Origin: Nymphaea colorata
Taxonomy: Eukaryota; Streptophyta; Magnoliopsida; Nymphaeales; Nymphaeaceae
Direction: 5' to 3'
Assembly: GCF_008831285.2 (NCBI RefSeq)
Contig: NC_045139.1
Coordinates: 27,744,808 to 27,808,807, forward strand
Length of the DNA: 64,000 bases
In this document: in pieces, positions 1 through 12,229 of the stretch
Numbering within the stretch: position 1 is the first letter of the stretch
Layout of the letters: each line of letters starts with the position of its first letter
Made by a program: the position numbers and the translations under genes
Notes under the pieces: generated by a model
The model's input: only the letters and a program-made list of their open reading frames with translations
What the model was told of the DNA's origin: nothing
Databases searched by the model: none

Positions 1-2159
1 AGACACATGAACCTAATTTAGCTTTTCATATACATTTCATGGATCTAGTAGGCCTGAGCTCATGCTCAACCTACCCCAGCACCTAGGCTGATCCTATGCC
101 CAACCTAGGTCTAAACCAAATTTTTCAAAACTGAACCTAACCCAGGTCCAATCCATGTCATGCAGTTTGAACCCACCTAGCCTAGCTCGAGCCAGGTCTA
201 GGTCCATTCTATTTTCAGATCTCCATTTCATATCTTTGATTTAAACCATATATCCAAGTCTTATTTCCATGTATGGATCTCATATCAAAGTCTCAAATCA
301 TAATCCAAATTTCAATACCATATCCAAATCCATCTTTTAGAATTTTCCTTAGATATGGACTTGGATCTAGGTCTTAGCATCAAACCCAGATCATCGATCC
401 ATATGTGAGCTTAATGCACATTATATCCCAAAAATTTATCCTAATTTTCTCATTCCATGTTTAATGTCAATTCTTACGTGAACACTTGAAATCGGTATCC
501 ATATGTGGTCGGAATGAACATTTTTCTAATTTATATCAAGTTTTAGGATAAGGTTTAAAAGTTTGTTTTCACCCCTTCATATTATTGTATCATTCGTCCT
601 CTATACTCAATGTCAATCTAAATACTTTAGTAAGAATCAATCGACACTTCTTTGTGCACACATGGCTTTTCGTGGTTTTTGTGGAATTGAATTTGGAGTC
701 CATAGGAGATCGCAATGAGCAAAATCCAATTGAAATCATGACTTTAGCCTAGTTTTGAGTTGAGAAGTCCCCTTCTCACGTCTACACACTTGAGCTATTC
801 CTAAAGAAGTCCAAAAAATGGTAAAATTCCAATTGGGAACTCAAGAAAGGGTTTAGCTCAATACACAGAGTGTTGGTTCAGGCTGCATTAGCACTCAACT
901 TAGACCTAACCAAGCTCAGTATGGGAGTCAGGGGAGAAGGTTTAGTAAGGTGCCAGCTTCATGTAATTTATTTTCCCTCTTCTTTCTTTTTTTTTTTAAT
1001 TTTTAATTTAGTGTCTTTCTTTATGCATGTTTAGTTTAATTTTCTTTTTGCTTTTAGAATGCTTAGATTAGTTTTCTTTTCGGTTTTATCATGTCTAGCA
1101 TACTTTATTTTTCTAACTTGCTTTAATAATGTTGTAGCTTAGCATGTTCATTTTCTATATTAGATTTATTTTAAAGTTCTTTAGGGTAGGAATAGAGATC
1201 AGGTATGTCCCTCACTTCCTTGTCTCTTCCTTTTAATTTCATCTTTTTGCTTATGTAGTTTTACTTACATCATGCTTAATATAGTTCTCTTTTACACTTT
1301 CTTTATCATGCATTGGGCTTATGTTTTAATATGCATCGAACCATCTTGAACCCACATGCACCTCTTCTCTAAAACCAGACTAGGTCAGCCCAGTAGCATA
1401 CCCTGTGCTGTGTGCATCAGTCCGGATATGTGAAATCCTAAATCCAGCTTGATCCTTATGCAACAATCATCTCTAATCATAGTTTTTTTCTAAAATGTTT
1501 TAAAATTTAATCTCTTTAAATTATTTCAAAAACCCTAGGTTGTATAGGCAGAGAATCCAATCCTAGTTCAATTCTCTAAGACCTACCTCAGGCTAATATT
1601 GGAGCATATTACTTATAAATATAGTCCCACAGCCTAGGTCTAGTCTAACTTCCTTAAAACCTCATTCATATAAAATGAATGAAGTATATATCCTATGTCA
1701 CACAGATTGACTGAGACCAAACACACTTGTTAGAGTCAAACCCTTCCCAAGTGGGTTCAAATCCAGTATTAGGACAGGGGGATTGTCATCGGTGAATTGG
1801 ATTTTGTTTCTGTTCGATGATTTTTTATGGCATCTGTGCGATTGTTCCGTACCCTTGAAATTTATGTTTTGCCTTGTCTATTTGTGTCTCTTGTTTTTCT
1901 AAGTTAGCATTTGGGGTTTTGAAGGCACAAAATGAAGTGATCAACACAAGAGAGTAATAGCTTAATTAATGTCTTAGAGTCGTAAACCATACACTATAAA
2001 CATTTACGACCTAAGGCAACCGAGTCACAAAGTCAACTTGCTAACCCAGCAACCCATGCCTCAGCCAAGTGGCCAACTATGGATGTATACTAACCCTCCA
2101 ACCTATATCCCATCCCTCCTCGTGTTTCCCATTCTTACTTAATCTTCCTTCTGTTAGCA
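1..2159. other. AT-rich intergenic DNA, no gene recognised
   Basis: I see no coding region here. The first 450 bases are rich in short variants of CCTAGGC, CCTAACC and AGGTCTAGG, a texture also seen around 10.0-10.4 kb. This is typical of old LTR or MITE remnants, but no terminal repeat or target duplication could be found. The remainder is T-rich and contains no reading frame resembling a known protein. Confidence 0.5.
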
Positions 2160-2169
2160 TGAGTTGACT

Positions 2170-2527
2170 CTCCAAACATGGGAGGGCTCAAGATGCATTC
2201 GCCATGTTCGATGGAATGATTGATCAAGGATTAGAGCCAAGGTTGACCAGTTACAGTACAATGGTTCATGGAGAAGGATGGATGATGCAATTAGTCTTTG
2301 TCATCAGATGAAAGTGAATCGTTTCGGGGATTATTTACAATTAATTGGTTTATGAGTTTTGCAATATTCTCAAGATTGATGAAGCCATGAAAAATTTTCA
2401 AGAAATCATAGAAAAAGGTTCTAAATCTGATGCAGTTACTTTAAACATATTGATGAATGAGTTTTGCAAGGCTGGGGAGATTGGCACTACCAGAAGGCTC
2501 TTCCTTGACATGAAAGAACAAGTTTGA
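2170..2527 (+). pseudogene. Pentatricopeptide repeat (PPR) protein fragment, decayed
   Basis: Conceptual translation gives pieces of about three 35-residue PPR motifs. One is AFAMFDGMIDQGLEP followed by a TSYSTMVHG-like helix. A second, in another frame, reads RMDDAISLCHQMKVN. A third begins LVYEFCNILKIDEAMKNF and runs into SDAVTLNILMNEFCKAGEI. PPR proteins bind organellar RNA; this remnant cannot. The frame is broken by at least one shift near 2275-2335, by TAA at 2342-2344 and by TGA just after 2524. No start, targeting peptide or long repeat array is present, whereas intact family members usually have ten or more repeats. It may be the tail of a dead P-class PPR gene, and decayed sequence may continue toward 3000. 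Confidence 0.72.
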
Positions 2528-3398
2528 CATATTCAGGCAAATTTGGAGATTTAGTCAAGCCTTCCCCAAAGGTAGAACAACACTCAATAACCAGTTTCCA
2601 GAAAGGAATGTTTATATACATGCGTAAGGCATATGAGATGTTGAAGCTAGTGAGAGTAAGATTTAGTGGAAATAATCTGCAAGCAAGTTCTTTGTTTCCA
2701 TGTTTGTTGTAGACTACTTTATGCTGCTGATGGACAACTTTTTTTTTTCCCCTTGATTTGGATATGAATTTCGAAAAGCGGTACAGGAATTTTTCAGAGA
2801 TTAGGGAGGGTACACGAATGAATATCTATCAAGTAAGAAGCTCGTATTGCAAGGGGATTGTCCATCAAATGGTGAATGTTTGCTGCTGCCATTTTACATC
2901 AAGGGATTGCAAAACTGGTGCTTCTGAAGTTTTCTGCTGCCATTTTCTGTTTAGACACTTGATTCGCGTCGGCAAGTTGTTTGGTGAATGTAATATAAAT
3001 GGCTTATGATCTCCTGTATATTGTTTGAATAGAAGGATGATAAAATGTGTATACTGTATAGTGTTGCTTATTCTCCTCTTACTGTTGACCTGAACATGAC
3101 CCGATTACTTGGGAAAGTTATGCTGAAAGCGGCAAGATATGTGGTGGCAAAATATATCTTTTATTTGGATAAATTTTTGTGGCCTTCACAAGTTAAATTT
3201 TGAATGAAGAAAAGAATTTCTCTCTTTCATTATTCCAATAAATTCATTTAAATAAAAAAAGTACTGAAATTTTTGTTTTGGTCACCAAGGGACCCCTTAT
3301 ATTTAACCATGGTTTATCTAAGGGTGGTGAATATAAGACATATGAAATATACGGAAAATATTGGCCGTGATTTGAGAAAGTCTTCGACACTTGAGCGT

Positions 3399-3556
3399 GT
3401 CCCTCTCTCGCTCTTACTGTTCTCTCTCTCTTCCTCTTAGACCATAAAGCTTGAGAGAGAGAAACCCTAACCCTCGAGCTGAACCGAGATCCGGTCCCCG
3501 ACAGCTTTCCTCCGCCTTACCTATCTCTTTCTCTCTCTCAACCACAAACAAGGAAA
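3399..3556 (+). promoter_or_regulatory. CT-rich leader with telo-box, 5' region of the P3 gene
   Basis: A pyrimidine-rich stretch (about 3399-3440, mostly CTCTCTC) precedes the P3 start codon by about 120 bases, followed by AAACCCTAACCCT at 3462-3474. This telo-box motif (AAACCCTA) is known to be enriched just downstream of transcription starts of plant ribosomal-protein genes. No convincing TATA box was found at the usual distance. The transcription start itself is inferred, not seen. Confidence 0.6.
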
Positions 3557-6168
3557 ATGGGAGTCTTCACGTTTGTGTGCAGAAGCAACGGCGGCGACTG
3601 GAGCGCCAAGCAGCTCTCTGGCGACCTAGAGGGATCCGCCTCCTCTACTTTTGACCTCCAGAGGAGGCTCGTCCAGGCTGCCCTTTCTTGCGACTCATCC
3701 GGGCCCGTCCAATCCTCCTTCTCCCTCATCACGCCTTCATCTGCTGTCTTTCAGGTATCATCTCCACCACTAGTTTTCGTTTTATTTGTTGTTTTGCTTT
3801 TCGGCATTTGTGGAGCTTCATCGATCGTTGTAGGCTGCGATTTCTTTCTTCATGGTAGTATTCCTCTTCGTTTTCTTTTGGATTAGCATGTACGGAAAAA
3901 ATCACTCTTTTTTTGAGTTTTATGGATCTTTTTCATGATGTAATGGAAAAATTACAACTTTTTGAGGTTTTGACGATAATTTTTCCCTTATATTTATGGT
4001 GGCAATCTTTTTATAAGTACGCTTGAATCGGCGTCTGTAGGTAATTTGCATTAATTGTGTTTTCGTTGATTTTGCTTCTGTTTTTCTGGACTCTTCATCT
4101 CTTTTCCTTCCGTTATTTTATACAATTGAGTCGATCTTATCAGGTTTCGATGAAATTCCTTTCTTATATCCGTGTTTCTGGATTGTTCTTTTATACTAGT
4201 GTTGCTATTTGGTATATGCACAATAGTTCATTCCCTTAAGTGTTAGGTACCCAACGGATAATCCGAAAACCCTAGTGAGATTTTTTGAAGATAGCTGAAG
4301 ATTTATGTCTTTAGCAAGCCTCCAAGTCCTAACACATCGGCCTTAACAGGCGATGTCGTCCCAGGATTAGATGTTTCTTGCTTTTGATTATTTCTTAATC
4401 CAAGAGGCTCCCTAGTATTCTCATTGGGAATCTCCTCTACTGCAATATTACTTTGCTGATTGGCGTATATATAACATTTCAGTGCTTTTTATAGAAAACT
4501 ATGGGGTGATTTGGGTGTCCAACGTAATATTAGGGCCTTACACCACCAGCATCCTAAAAAACTCCCGTTTCCACAGGTGGTGTCCTTGGTCGCCCTTTCC
4601 TGGATGGTTCTTATTTTGGGTGTTTCATCCCAGGATGTATTTATTCTTTTCAATTTTGTGTTGACTAGGCAATGGTGGTTTATGTTGCTGCTACTTTAAT
4701 TTGGTGTTTTGATCCGGAAATTAAGTTATCATTCAAAAATTTTCTCATACACTTGCTCCAATGTTTTTGTTATCCTTATCCGCTGTTAGTGTCGTCTCTT
4801 TAGTAGAACAATCTTCCATTCCCCCTTTGACTTTTTATTTATTTATTTTTTTTATGGTGGGGGTTGGGGGAGGGGAGCGGGGGAATTAAGCGGTACAGGC
4901 TTTATGTGTATGAATTATTTAATCTTTTTTTTTTTATTGCATATTTTTGTTGTTTCGTTGGTTAGGATTGGCCAATCTCTATTGATAAGATATTATTCAA
5001 AATTCTTGTATGACTATCGCAGTTCACAAAATCATAAGGTATTTGGGAATCTGGATTTCCATAGCAACATCTTTAGAGACGAACTGTATGTGAGAATGTA
5101 AACATATGGTGTCGTTTAGAAATATCAGCTTGTGAAATCCAATGATAAATTTGCTATCATAATATAAATGCGCTAACCATGAGTCAGTTTTACAGCAAAG
5201 CCACGTCTGCTATGTGATTCTCAAAAAATGGACCATGATCTGATAAAGCTAAAGTTTACATGTCTTCACTGGGGCATACTTCGATTGAATGTACCAAATA
5301 TGATCTTTTTAGTTGTTATCTCACTTGAACTAACGGAGGTTCTGATTAATTGCATCGGGTCTCAGCTCACGTGATCATTTGGCTTTGAGATCCTTGGGAT
5401 TAAGATCAGACTTTTTCCCTTTGATCTTATATCACACCTTTTGTCAGTGGTAAATGGTAAAGGGGGAATCTTGAATGTATATCATAGATCAGACCTGAGA
5501 TCTTCGTTTTATGAACTGTGGATTTTGGTGCAGATTACTTGACACATTAGCTATGGCTCATCGGATTTATGAGTGTAATAGTAACAGAAAATGTGGTTTT
5601 TATAAAAAAAAACTTGAAAAAAAAACGCGATAAATTAAATGGCAGTTTAAAACTAAAAAAAGCGTTTTTCTGAAAAAAACGTTAAAAACGAAAATAACAC
5701 GTTTTTTTGTGTTTTTTCAGTTTTTCAGTTTTTTTAATGCAAAGCAGTTTTTTTTTTATTTGTTGGAAATCTACTTATATTTTGATGTTTGTGGTATTAG
5801 TTTCTCACTTATTTTATTTTTCTTTCATTTTTAGATTTTAAAATTTTACCGTATTTGCCCGCTTTTTTTTAAGTTCGCCGTATTATACCCGAGAAAAAGA
5901 TGTTATTTGTGACTATTAAGTTCCTTGTTCTTTCAAACAACCTATGGATGCATGAATGATCATTTAACTGCAGTTTTAGTAAATTAAGGTTTTGATCTTG
6001 TGCTAGGTGGTCATTGGAGGTGGTGGTGGAGGGGCTTTCGTTGGAGGAGGAGCAGTAGCAGCGGGTGGATCTAGTGCTCCAGCTGCTGCACCGGAGCCTG
6101 CAGCAGAAGAGAAAAAGGAAGAGAAGGAAGAAAGTGATGAGGATATGGGTTTCTCTCTTTTTGATTAG
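3557..6168 (+). CDS. RPP3: 60S acidic ribosomal protein P3, two exons
   Basis: Exon 1 is 3557-3754 (66 codons) and exon 2 is 6007-6168 (53 codons plus TAG), giving a 119-residue protein, the normal length for this plant-specific stalk protein. The intron (3755-6006, 2252 bases) is GT-AG in phase 0. The N-terminus MGVFTFVCRSNGGDWSAKQL is diagnostic of P3. It is followed by the dimerisation half ending SSAVFQ, a glycine/alanine-rich hinge (VVIGGGGGGAFVGGG), a charged EEKKEEKEESDEDM stretch and the conserved acidic-protein tail MGFSLFD, which in P proteins contacts elongation-factor GTPases. P3 works with P0, P1 and P2 in the lateral stalk of the cytosolic large ribosomal subunit. An intron after the VFQ residues is also what I recall for the Arabidopsis gene. 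No frame damage is seen. The intron contains AT-rich low-complexity sequence around 5590-5760. Confidence 0.95.
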
Positions 6169-6343
6169 TCTGCATTTAAGTTCTGGGACTGCTTTACGTC
6201 CGTGTTATTTCTTTTGTCGGTGGTGAAAATTTTGGAATAGGGAATGGTAATCTCTTAAGCATTGTAGACAGGATTTCTGGAAATTATCTGCATTTTGAAC
6301 TGATTGTTATTACTCCAAACTTGCTATAAAATTCTCTAAGTTT

Positions 6344-6429
6344 CATTACATTGTTCTTTTTGCAGAAATGTGGGGTAAGTTGTGTTCATTACATTGTTCC
6401 TTTTGCAGAAATATGGGGTAAGTTGTGTT
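6344..6429 (+). repeat. Two tandem 43-bp units, each with splice-site-like signals
   Basis: Units 6344-6386 and 6387-6429 differ at two positions. Each holds TTTTGCAG, then AAATRTGGG and then GTAAGT, so each looks like an acceptor, a tiny exon and a donor in a row. They lie in the 3' flank of the P3 gene, about 180 bases after its stop codon. Confidence 0.85.
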
Positions 6430-8750
6430 GTTTTATTGTGTTTTAGGATGCTGATATACCACTTGTCATGAATTGTGGATAAACATCTCTGAATTCAAAG
6501 AGGGTGGTGTTAATATCTTGACTTTACCCGTTTATTTAGATTTCCAGTTGCATCAAACTCTGGAGCGTAAGAAATGAATCCTTAATGTCGACCTCCAAAC
6601 TCCATTTTGTCTTTTGCCGGTGAATATGGTCAGACTTCTCTGTTAATTGAAGTTATCACTATAAATTGGTCGGTATCGCTTTGTACGGAATGTCTTCTTG
6701 TGGAGTCTAAGATTCATTTTTAGGTAATGAACACAAAATTAAACTAAAGTAGTAGGAAAAGCTGTTTAATTTGTGAGATGAATCTGACTATGAATTAAAT
6801 ATGGATGTATTTTCCATTTGAAAAATTCCAAATATGTGTCAATTTATTTTTTATGAATGACATGAGAAGAGATTTTCCATTTGAAGCATAATCCTTGCAG
6901 CTGTTTTCTGGGAAGAATTTGGAAGCATATTTGTCCACCCTATGTTGTTCTTTGTTTGTAACTTCTGAGAGATCGATTGTATTGTCATCTATTGATCCAG
7001 TACTAGCATGGCAAGCCTTAGCAAGGAAGCAATTGAAGTGATAATCGCCAAGGCATCACCAAAGTGCAGAAAACTAGGAATTTTGAAATGCTTCAAGTAC
7101 GTCTTCCCAATGGCCAACTTCAAAATCATATCCATGTAAGGTTACTAGATTTAATTTGATACTTGGATACTGAATATTTGGATAGTTAATGACAAACAAA
7201 TGCCATAACCGTTTGGTAATAAAAACAAGTGTCCTTGTCATATCTGTCTTTGGAATACGTGTCCTAAAGGAGTTTTTGTCTATGTGGACAAGTGTATGCT
7301 TGGCCATAGGTAGCCAGTAGACAACATGCTCAACTTGTTTTTCGCGGAATTTGTTTAAATCATGGGATGGACATATGCAAACCAAGTTTGCATTTTTTGC
7401 GGTTTGCCATTGGGGTTCCTTTATTGGGGTTTTGGGGATTTTATTTGGGATTTGGAGATGGTGTTTGACGTTGGCGCATCCATTGGGGTTTGCTTAGTGG
7501 GTTTTGTCGCTAGGTCTTGCTAATGTCGCCATTTGTTTTTGTCATTCGGTGTTCCCACTTCCCAGTAATAGTTGTTGGGCTCTGCTGTTGAGATTCCATG
7601 TTGCTGCTATTGGATTTTGAGTTGGTCCTTCTGTCGTCACTGTTGGGCGTTGCCGTGCCCGTCAGATTTCTCCATTGGGGTTTTGCCTCTCCTGCACATT
7701 CTACCGATGGTGTTCTGCTTTGTCGTTGGGCCATTGGGACTTCCGGTTCGTTCATTTCCGCCGTTCGGTTCTGGGTTTTTCCACTCTTCTTAATGGCTTT
7801 CGCCTCTGTCCCGGTGCTTTCTGCTGTGTGGTTCTACCACTACTGCTTGTTTTTCGGATGTTGAGGTTCTGATGTTGGGTTGCCACCCAAGGTTATATTG
7901 CTGCCATCGTATATCCTGCTGTCTAGGTATACTTCCAAAGTGCAGTCTAGGTTTACTTGATTCTATCCCTTGATGCATTTACATAATTATTTTAGAACCC
8001 AGATTAAGCCTCATCGCGCCACTCCCCGTCAGCATGGGCACCCTTGGAAAGAGCTCAATCATGGCTAACTGATGCTTTTAAGTGGGACATGAAACTGACA
8101 TCCAAACACGCCTACAAATTAGACCTGGCCCTATGCCTGAAACCGGAGCCCAAGCTGGATACCCAATAACCCAGCCCGGGTTTTGCTTGGCCTGATTAAA
8201 ATAAAAAAACATTTTTCAAATATAAAATAATTTTTTTAAATATAAAAGATATTTTAATGATAATATATATTATTATTAAATAAAAATAAAAAAAATAAAA
8301 AATTTAATTAGGCTGACCTAGACCCAGGCCCAATCGAACCAAGTACTGTGTACCCATCGGGTACTTAGGCCCGTTGCCTACCTTAGTAGAAGATCACAAA
8401 GATATGTGGCTTGGGAGAGCAAGGGTGATTTGGGAATTAGAGGTGGCATGGCTTTAAATTCTGGTAGGAACTATGGGTAGATGGTCAAAGGTTAATCCAG
8501 GTCACCATTACCTCTAATTTCCCCATGAATGACGGATTAGGACCCTAATCAAATTAATTTAATTAATTGGGGATTTGTATATGAACAGTATATTATCAGA
8601 TTTAATCAACCAATAGGGGCAAGCTGGGTGCGCCACTAAGGGTGACATCAGCCATGGTGGGCTCCAACCAATTTCTATCAACAAAATGATGGTAAAATAA
8701 TAATAATAATCTATTTATAACTAGCGGCACCCCCATGGGGTGGCAACTTA

Positions 8751-8771
8751 GAGAGAGAGAGAGAGAGAGAA
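8751..8771. repeat. (GA)n microsatellite
   Basis: Perfect GA dinucleotide run of about 20 bases. Confidence 0.9.
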
Positions 8772-9161
8772 AAGGGCCAATGCCCACAGGAACCGTGCAG
8801 GACATAGGGAACAACTGCGCAGGGGTCTGGCAGTCTGATCTTTTAGGTATGATTTAATTTTTCAGACTTTTAGTATGTTAAATTAATGTATTTCGAGTTC
8901 CTGACTTACACATGGGCATTTTGTGTGCATGATGAATGATATGGCCTCTTGTGATTGCTATGTAATAGCAGGCATGGGGCCTAATACCTGATATGTAGTC
9001 CGATACCTGGCTGATTATGTGTCAGGCTTGCTGGTTATTTGAATTCGAGTCAACCCAATAAAAGAAACTTGCTGAATCAGGCTAGCTCAAGCTGGGAAAT
9101 GAAGGCGCGACTTAGCCCGACGATATATACATTTTAAACCCCATGTCTCTACATTGTTTTG

Positions 9162-9182
9162 CTCTCTCTCTCTCTCTCTCTT

Positions 9183-9219
<37 letters not shown>
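9162..9219. repeat. Compound (CT)n-(TA)n microsatellite
   Basis: A CT run (about 9162-9181) is followed after TTTATG by a TA run of about 33 bases (about 9187-9219). Open frames crossing this tract are artefacts of the repeat. Confidence 0.92.
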
Positions 9220-9222
<3 letters not shown>

Positions 9223-12057
9223 GCTCCTAAAGAAATTTTTGGCGTGTTATGGATGGCTTCCTTTAAAAAGTTTTGGTATTTGGTCGAGCATCTCTTTAGA
9301 AACTTTTGATGTGCTGCTGAAAGTTCCCAAGATATTTGAAAAAGAAATATTAAGAGTTTTAAATAAGGATGGACATCAATCTGGATTTCCAACTGTTGTA
9401 AAGATGGCGGTTTGGTCCGGCCCAATAACTAAGTGGGCCTGGCTTGGGCTGCCAAAAGATCCTATGGTCTGCCCAAGCTCAGGTTTGTCTAGCCTCAGTC
9501 CGACTCGGCGTATTCCGGTACCCAGCGCTATTAGCATATGCCTTGAATTTTTAAGTTTGAAGTCTGTTTAGTCAGTTAAATTTTTGTCGATTTTGGTTTT
9601 CGACACCTCCCAAATTGTACTCGTGTGGGTGGTGGGACATGTGACAGAAGTTAGAATATGTGCTTTCACGACTTAGCAAACCTGGTTGCAGCCAGAATGT
9701 GCTGGAAAACGGCCACAATCTTCGGATTTGGCAAGTCGACTGATTGGGATGAGATTATCCGTTCCATAATGCCAAGGGTTATAAACTTAAATGAAATAGG
9801 GGCACAGATTTAATTTCAGACAGGGCAAGGCATAGATAAGTCCATCATTAAGCGGAATGAGGGACACTTTAATGTGAGTTTAAGGCTGGTTAATTATTTG
9901 ATTAGGAGGGGTTAATTAGTGATTAAACTCAGGTTCAACGTAATTAACTAGGGTCAATCGTTTGGATTTGGATATGTGAGAGATTCAAACTTAGATTAGA
10001 ACAGAGATTGGAGTTCAAGTTTTTGGACATGGACCTCAGACCTTGGACATATTCAGCTTGAGTCCAAGAATCGGCTTAGCCCCTTTAGATCCTGATCCTC
10101 GATCTCAAATTAGACTTGGACTGTGTCCAAGATCCAGTGTGCCTTATTGGATCTCGATCATGGAACATGAATGGACCTAGGTTGATTCCAACACCCAGAC
10201 AACCCAAATTGATATAGATCCGGATACTAGATCCGGATTAGGTTTGATTTTGGATCTAATATCCAGTCCAATTGGATCTGGGTCTCAGACCCTGAACAAA
10301 ATTGTATCAGATCCATGGTCCAGTCAATTCTAATGGATCTGGGCTTTGAACTTGGAATGGACTTATACTGGATCTAAGATCCAAATCGAGCTTTATTTTG
10401 GATCAAGCCCAGTTGGGGCCGGCTAGGCCGGGGCTGGGTGACCATGAGCCCACCCTCTATCCGCCCCTTGTGAGTACTAGTAACATGCTAGATCAATTTA
10501 ATCAAAACGTGCTTAGGGTGTTCAAAGTAGTAAACAGCCTGTGAGGCCCCTACCCTGAGTTTGTAAGTATAACCAAACGAACTAGGATTTTGAGGAATCG
10601 TCCTCACCACTAACTTTGACTAGACCTCTATAGCGTGCGGCAAGATTACGCCAACACCCGAGAGCCCAGAAATGGCAATTGCTAATTTAAGCTGCATACG
10701 GATATGGGTCATCGGTCAGCTAATTAAATAAAAGGTTAAGACTCGCAGTGCATTCCTGACACCTAATATGTCGTCCACCCTTGCATTTATGCAGCCACCC
10801 ATTGTCCTATGACTAACGAATGGTATGATGGCTTGGAATGAGGGCCCAGATGGGGCATGGACAAATTCTGCAGTTGAGCAGCATTTGTCAGTGAACTAAG
10901 GTCCAAAGCGGGTGCATGTATCCGCTGCTGCTACTGCTGAGCAGCTTTGTGATTGAGACAAAAACCAAGGAGGCGCACATAACTACTACCGATGAACAAC
11001 AAGGTAATTTGATGGGCATGATTTAGTTTGATTTGCAAAGGGCACATAAACAGTTGATGTGAAAGGCCAATGGCTGAGCTATGAGGTGTTATAGAATTCT
11101 TGACAAGATGAATCACATTCTAATTGTCACAATATAAAACATACTTTTGTTAAGCAAAACCAAGTTTCTGCTTAAACTTTTTCATCTATAACAAGCCTCT
11201 ATCACTACAATAAACTCTGCGTCTATAGTAGAAAGTATCAGCATCACCTGTCATATCTGAATCTTTGTAACCTACCAAAGTAAGTTTCTGTCCACCAAAA
11301 TATGAACACATATTACTAGTGTCTTGAAGATATCTCAAAATCCATTTCACAACATTCTAATGCTCTTTACTAGGATTTGAGAGAAATTTGTTGACACTCC
11401 AACTCAATATCTGACCTCGTATATACCATAACATGTATTAAACTACCAACAGCTGAAGCATATGTAATCTTATGCATGCCTTCTTTCTCTTTATCTGTAG
11501 AAAGACTCTACTTCATACTCAGCTTAAATTGTGCTCCAAGTAGAGTACTCATGGCTTTAGCCTTGTTCGTATTGAATCTTTGAAGTACATTTTCAACTTA
11601 TTTTTCTTGTTATAACCACAACCTTTTTGCTTTTCTACCACGAACAACTTTCAAGCTAAAATTTGATTTGCAAGTCTAAAATCTTTCATGGCAAATGTTT
11701 TGCTCAATTCTTTCTTAAAGTTAGCAATGCTTGAAGTATTCTTACCAACAATGAGTATACCATCAACATAGAGCAACAAAATAACAAAGTCATCATCTGA
11801 AAATTTCTTAACAAAAACACAGTGGTCTGAAGTAGTCCTTTTGTAACTATGCTCATTCATATCAGACTCAAACTTTCTATACTACTATCTAGGAGTTTGC
11901 TTTAAACCATACAAGTTTTTTCTCAATCTACAAACATAGTCATGTATATTTCTTCTTTTAAGTTCATAATGGGGAAAGGTTGTCTTCACATCCATCTGTA
12001 CAACTTCTAGATTTAAACTTGTTGCCACACTTAAGGCAACTCTAATGGAAGACATTT

Positions 12058-12172
12058 TAACAAGAAGTGAAAATATTTCTTTAAAATCAACACATTTCTT
12101 TTGAAAAAAACCTTCCACAACCAACCTATCATTATATAGTGGGTGACAAGAGTTTTCATCATTTTTTACTCT
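12058..12172 (-). repeat. Duplicated copia RT segment, copy 1 of 2
   Basis: This 115-base RT stretch (DRLVVEGFFQKKCVDFKEI) recurs at about 13287-13402 as ARLVVEGFSQKKCVDFNEI, with roughly ten base differences by eye. The two copies flank the gypsy 5' end. The protein context VVKLPSIRV / VVKMSSIRV suggests a tandem duplication of about 126 bases within RT. Confidence 0.7.
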
Positions 12173-12229
12173 AATGGAAGGCAATTTAACAACTCTAATG
12201 AGCATTTTCAACTCAAATCATGTTGATTG

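Larger units (their letters stand above)
6430..11139. other. Long intergenic stretch with simple repeats and GC-rich relics
   Basis: No gene could be supported. The part from 7390 to 7870 is G/T-rich with repeated ATTGGGGTTT-like words; open frames there are composition effects. Short GC-rich blocks rich in GGCCC and GGGCC occur at about 8125-8400, 9410-9500 and 10390-10450 and resemble ends of small DNA transposons, but matching inverted ends could not be shown. Around 10000-10430 is a run of GGATCTGG-type words. Two microsatellites are listed separately. Confidence 0.5.

Noticed and set aside
7074-7385. 103-codon minus-strand open frame
   Set aside because: Looks protein-like in places but matches nothing I know and has no supporting splice or repeat context.
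7390-7978. Overlapping open frames on both strands in a G/T-rich stretch
   Set aside because: Repeated TTGGGGTTT-like words bias composition; no family resemblance in any frame.
8125-8400. GC-rich ended AT-rich block as a MITE
   Set aside because: Ends (GACCTGGCCC and GGGCCTAAG-like) do not pair convincingly and no target repeat was found.
9087-9571. Open frames crossing the CT/TA microsatellite
   Set aside because: Their length depends on the dinucleotide run.
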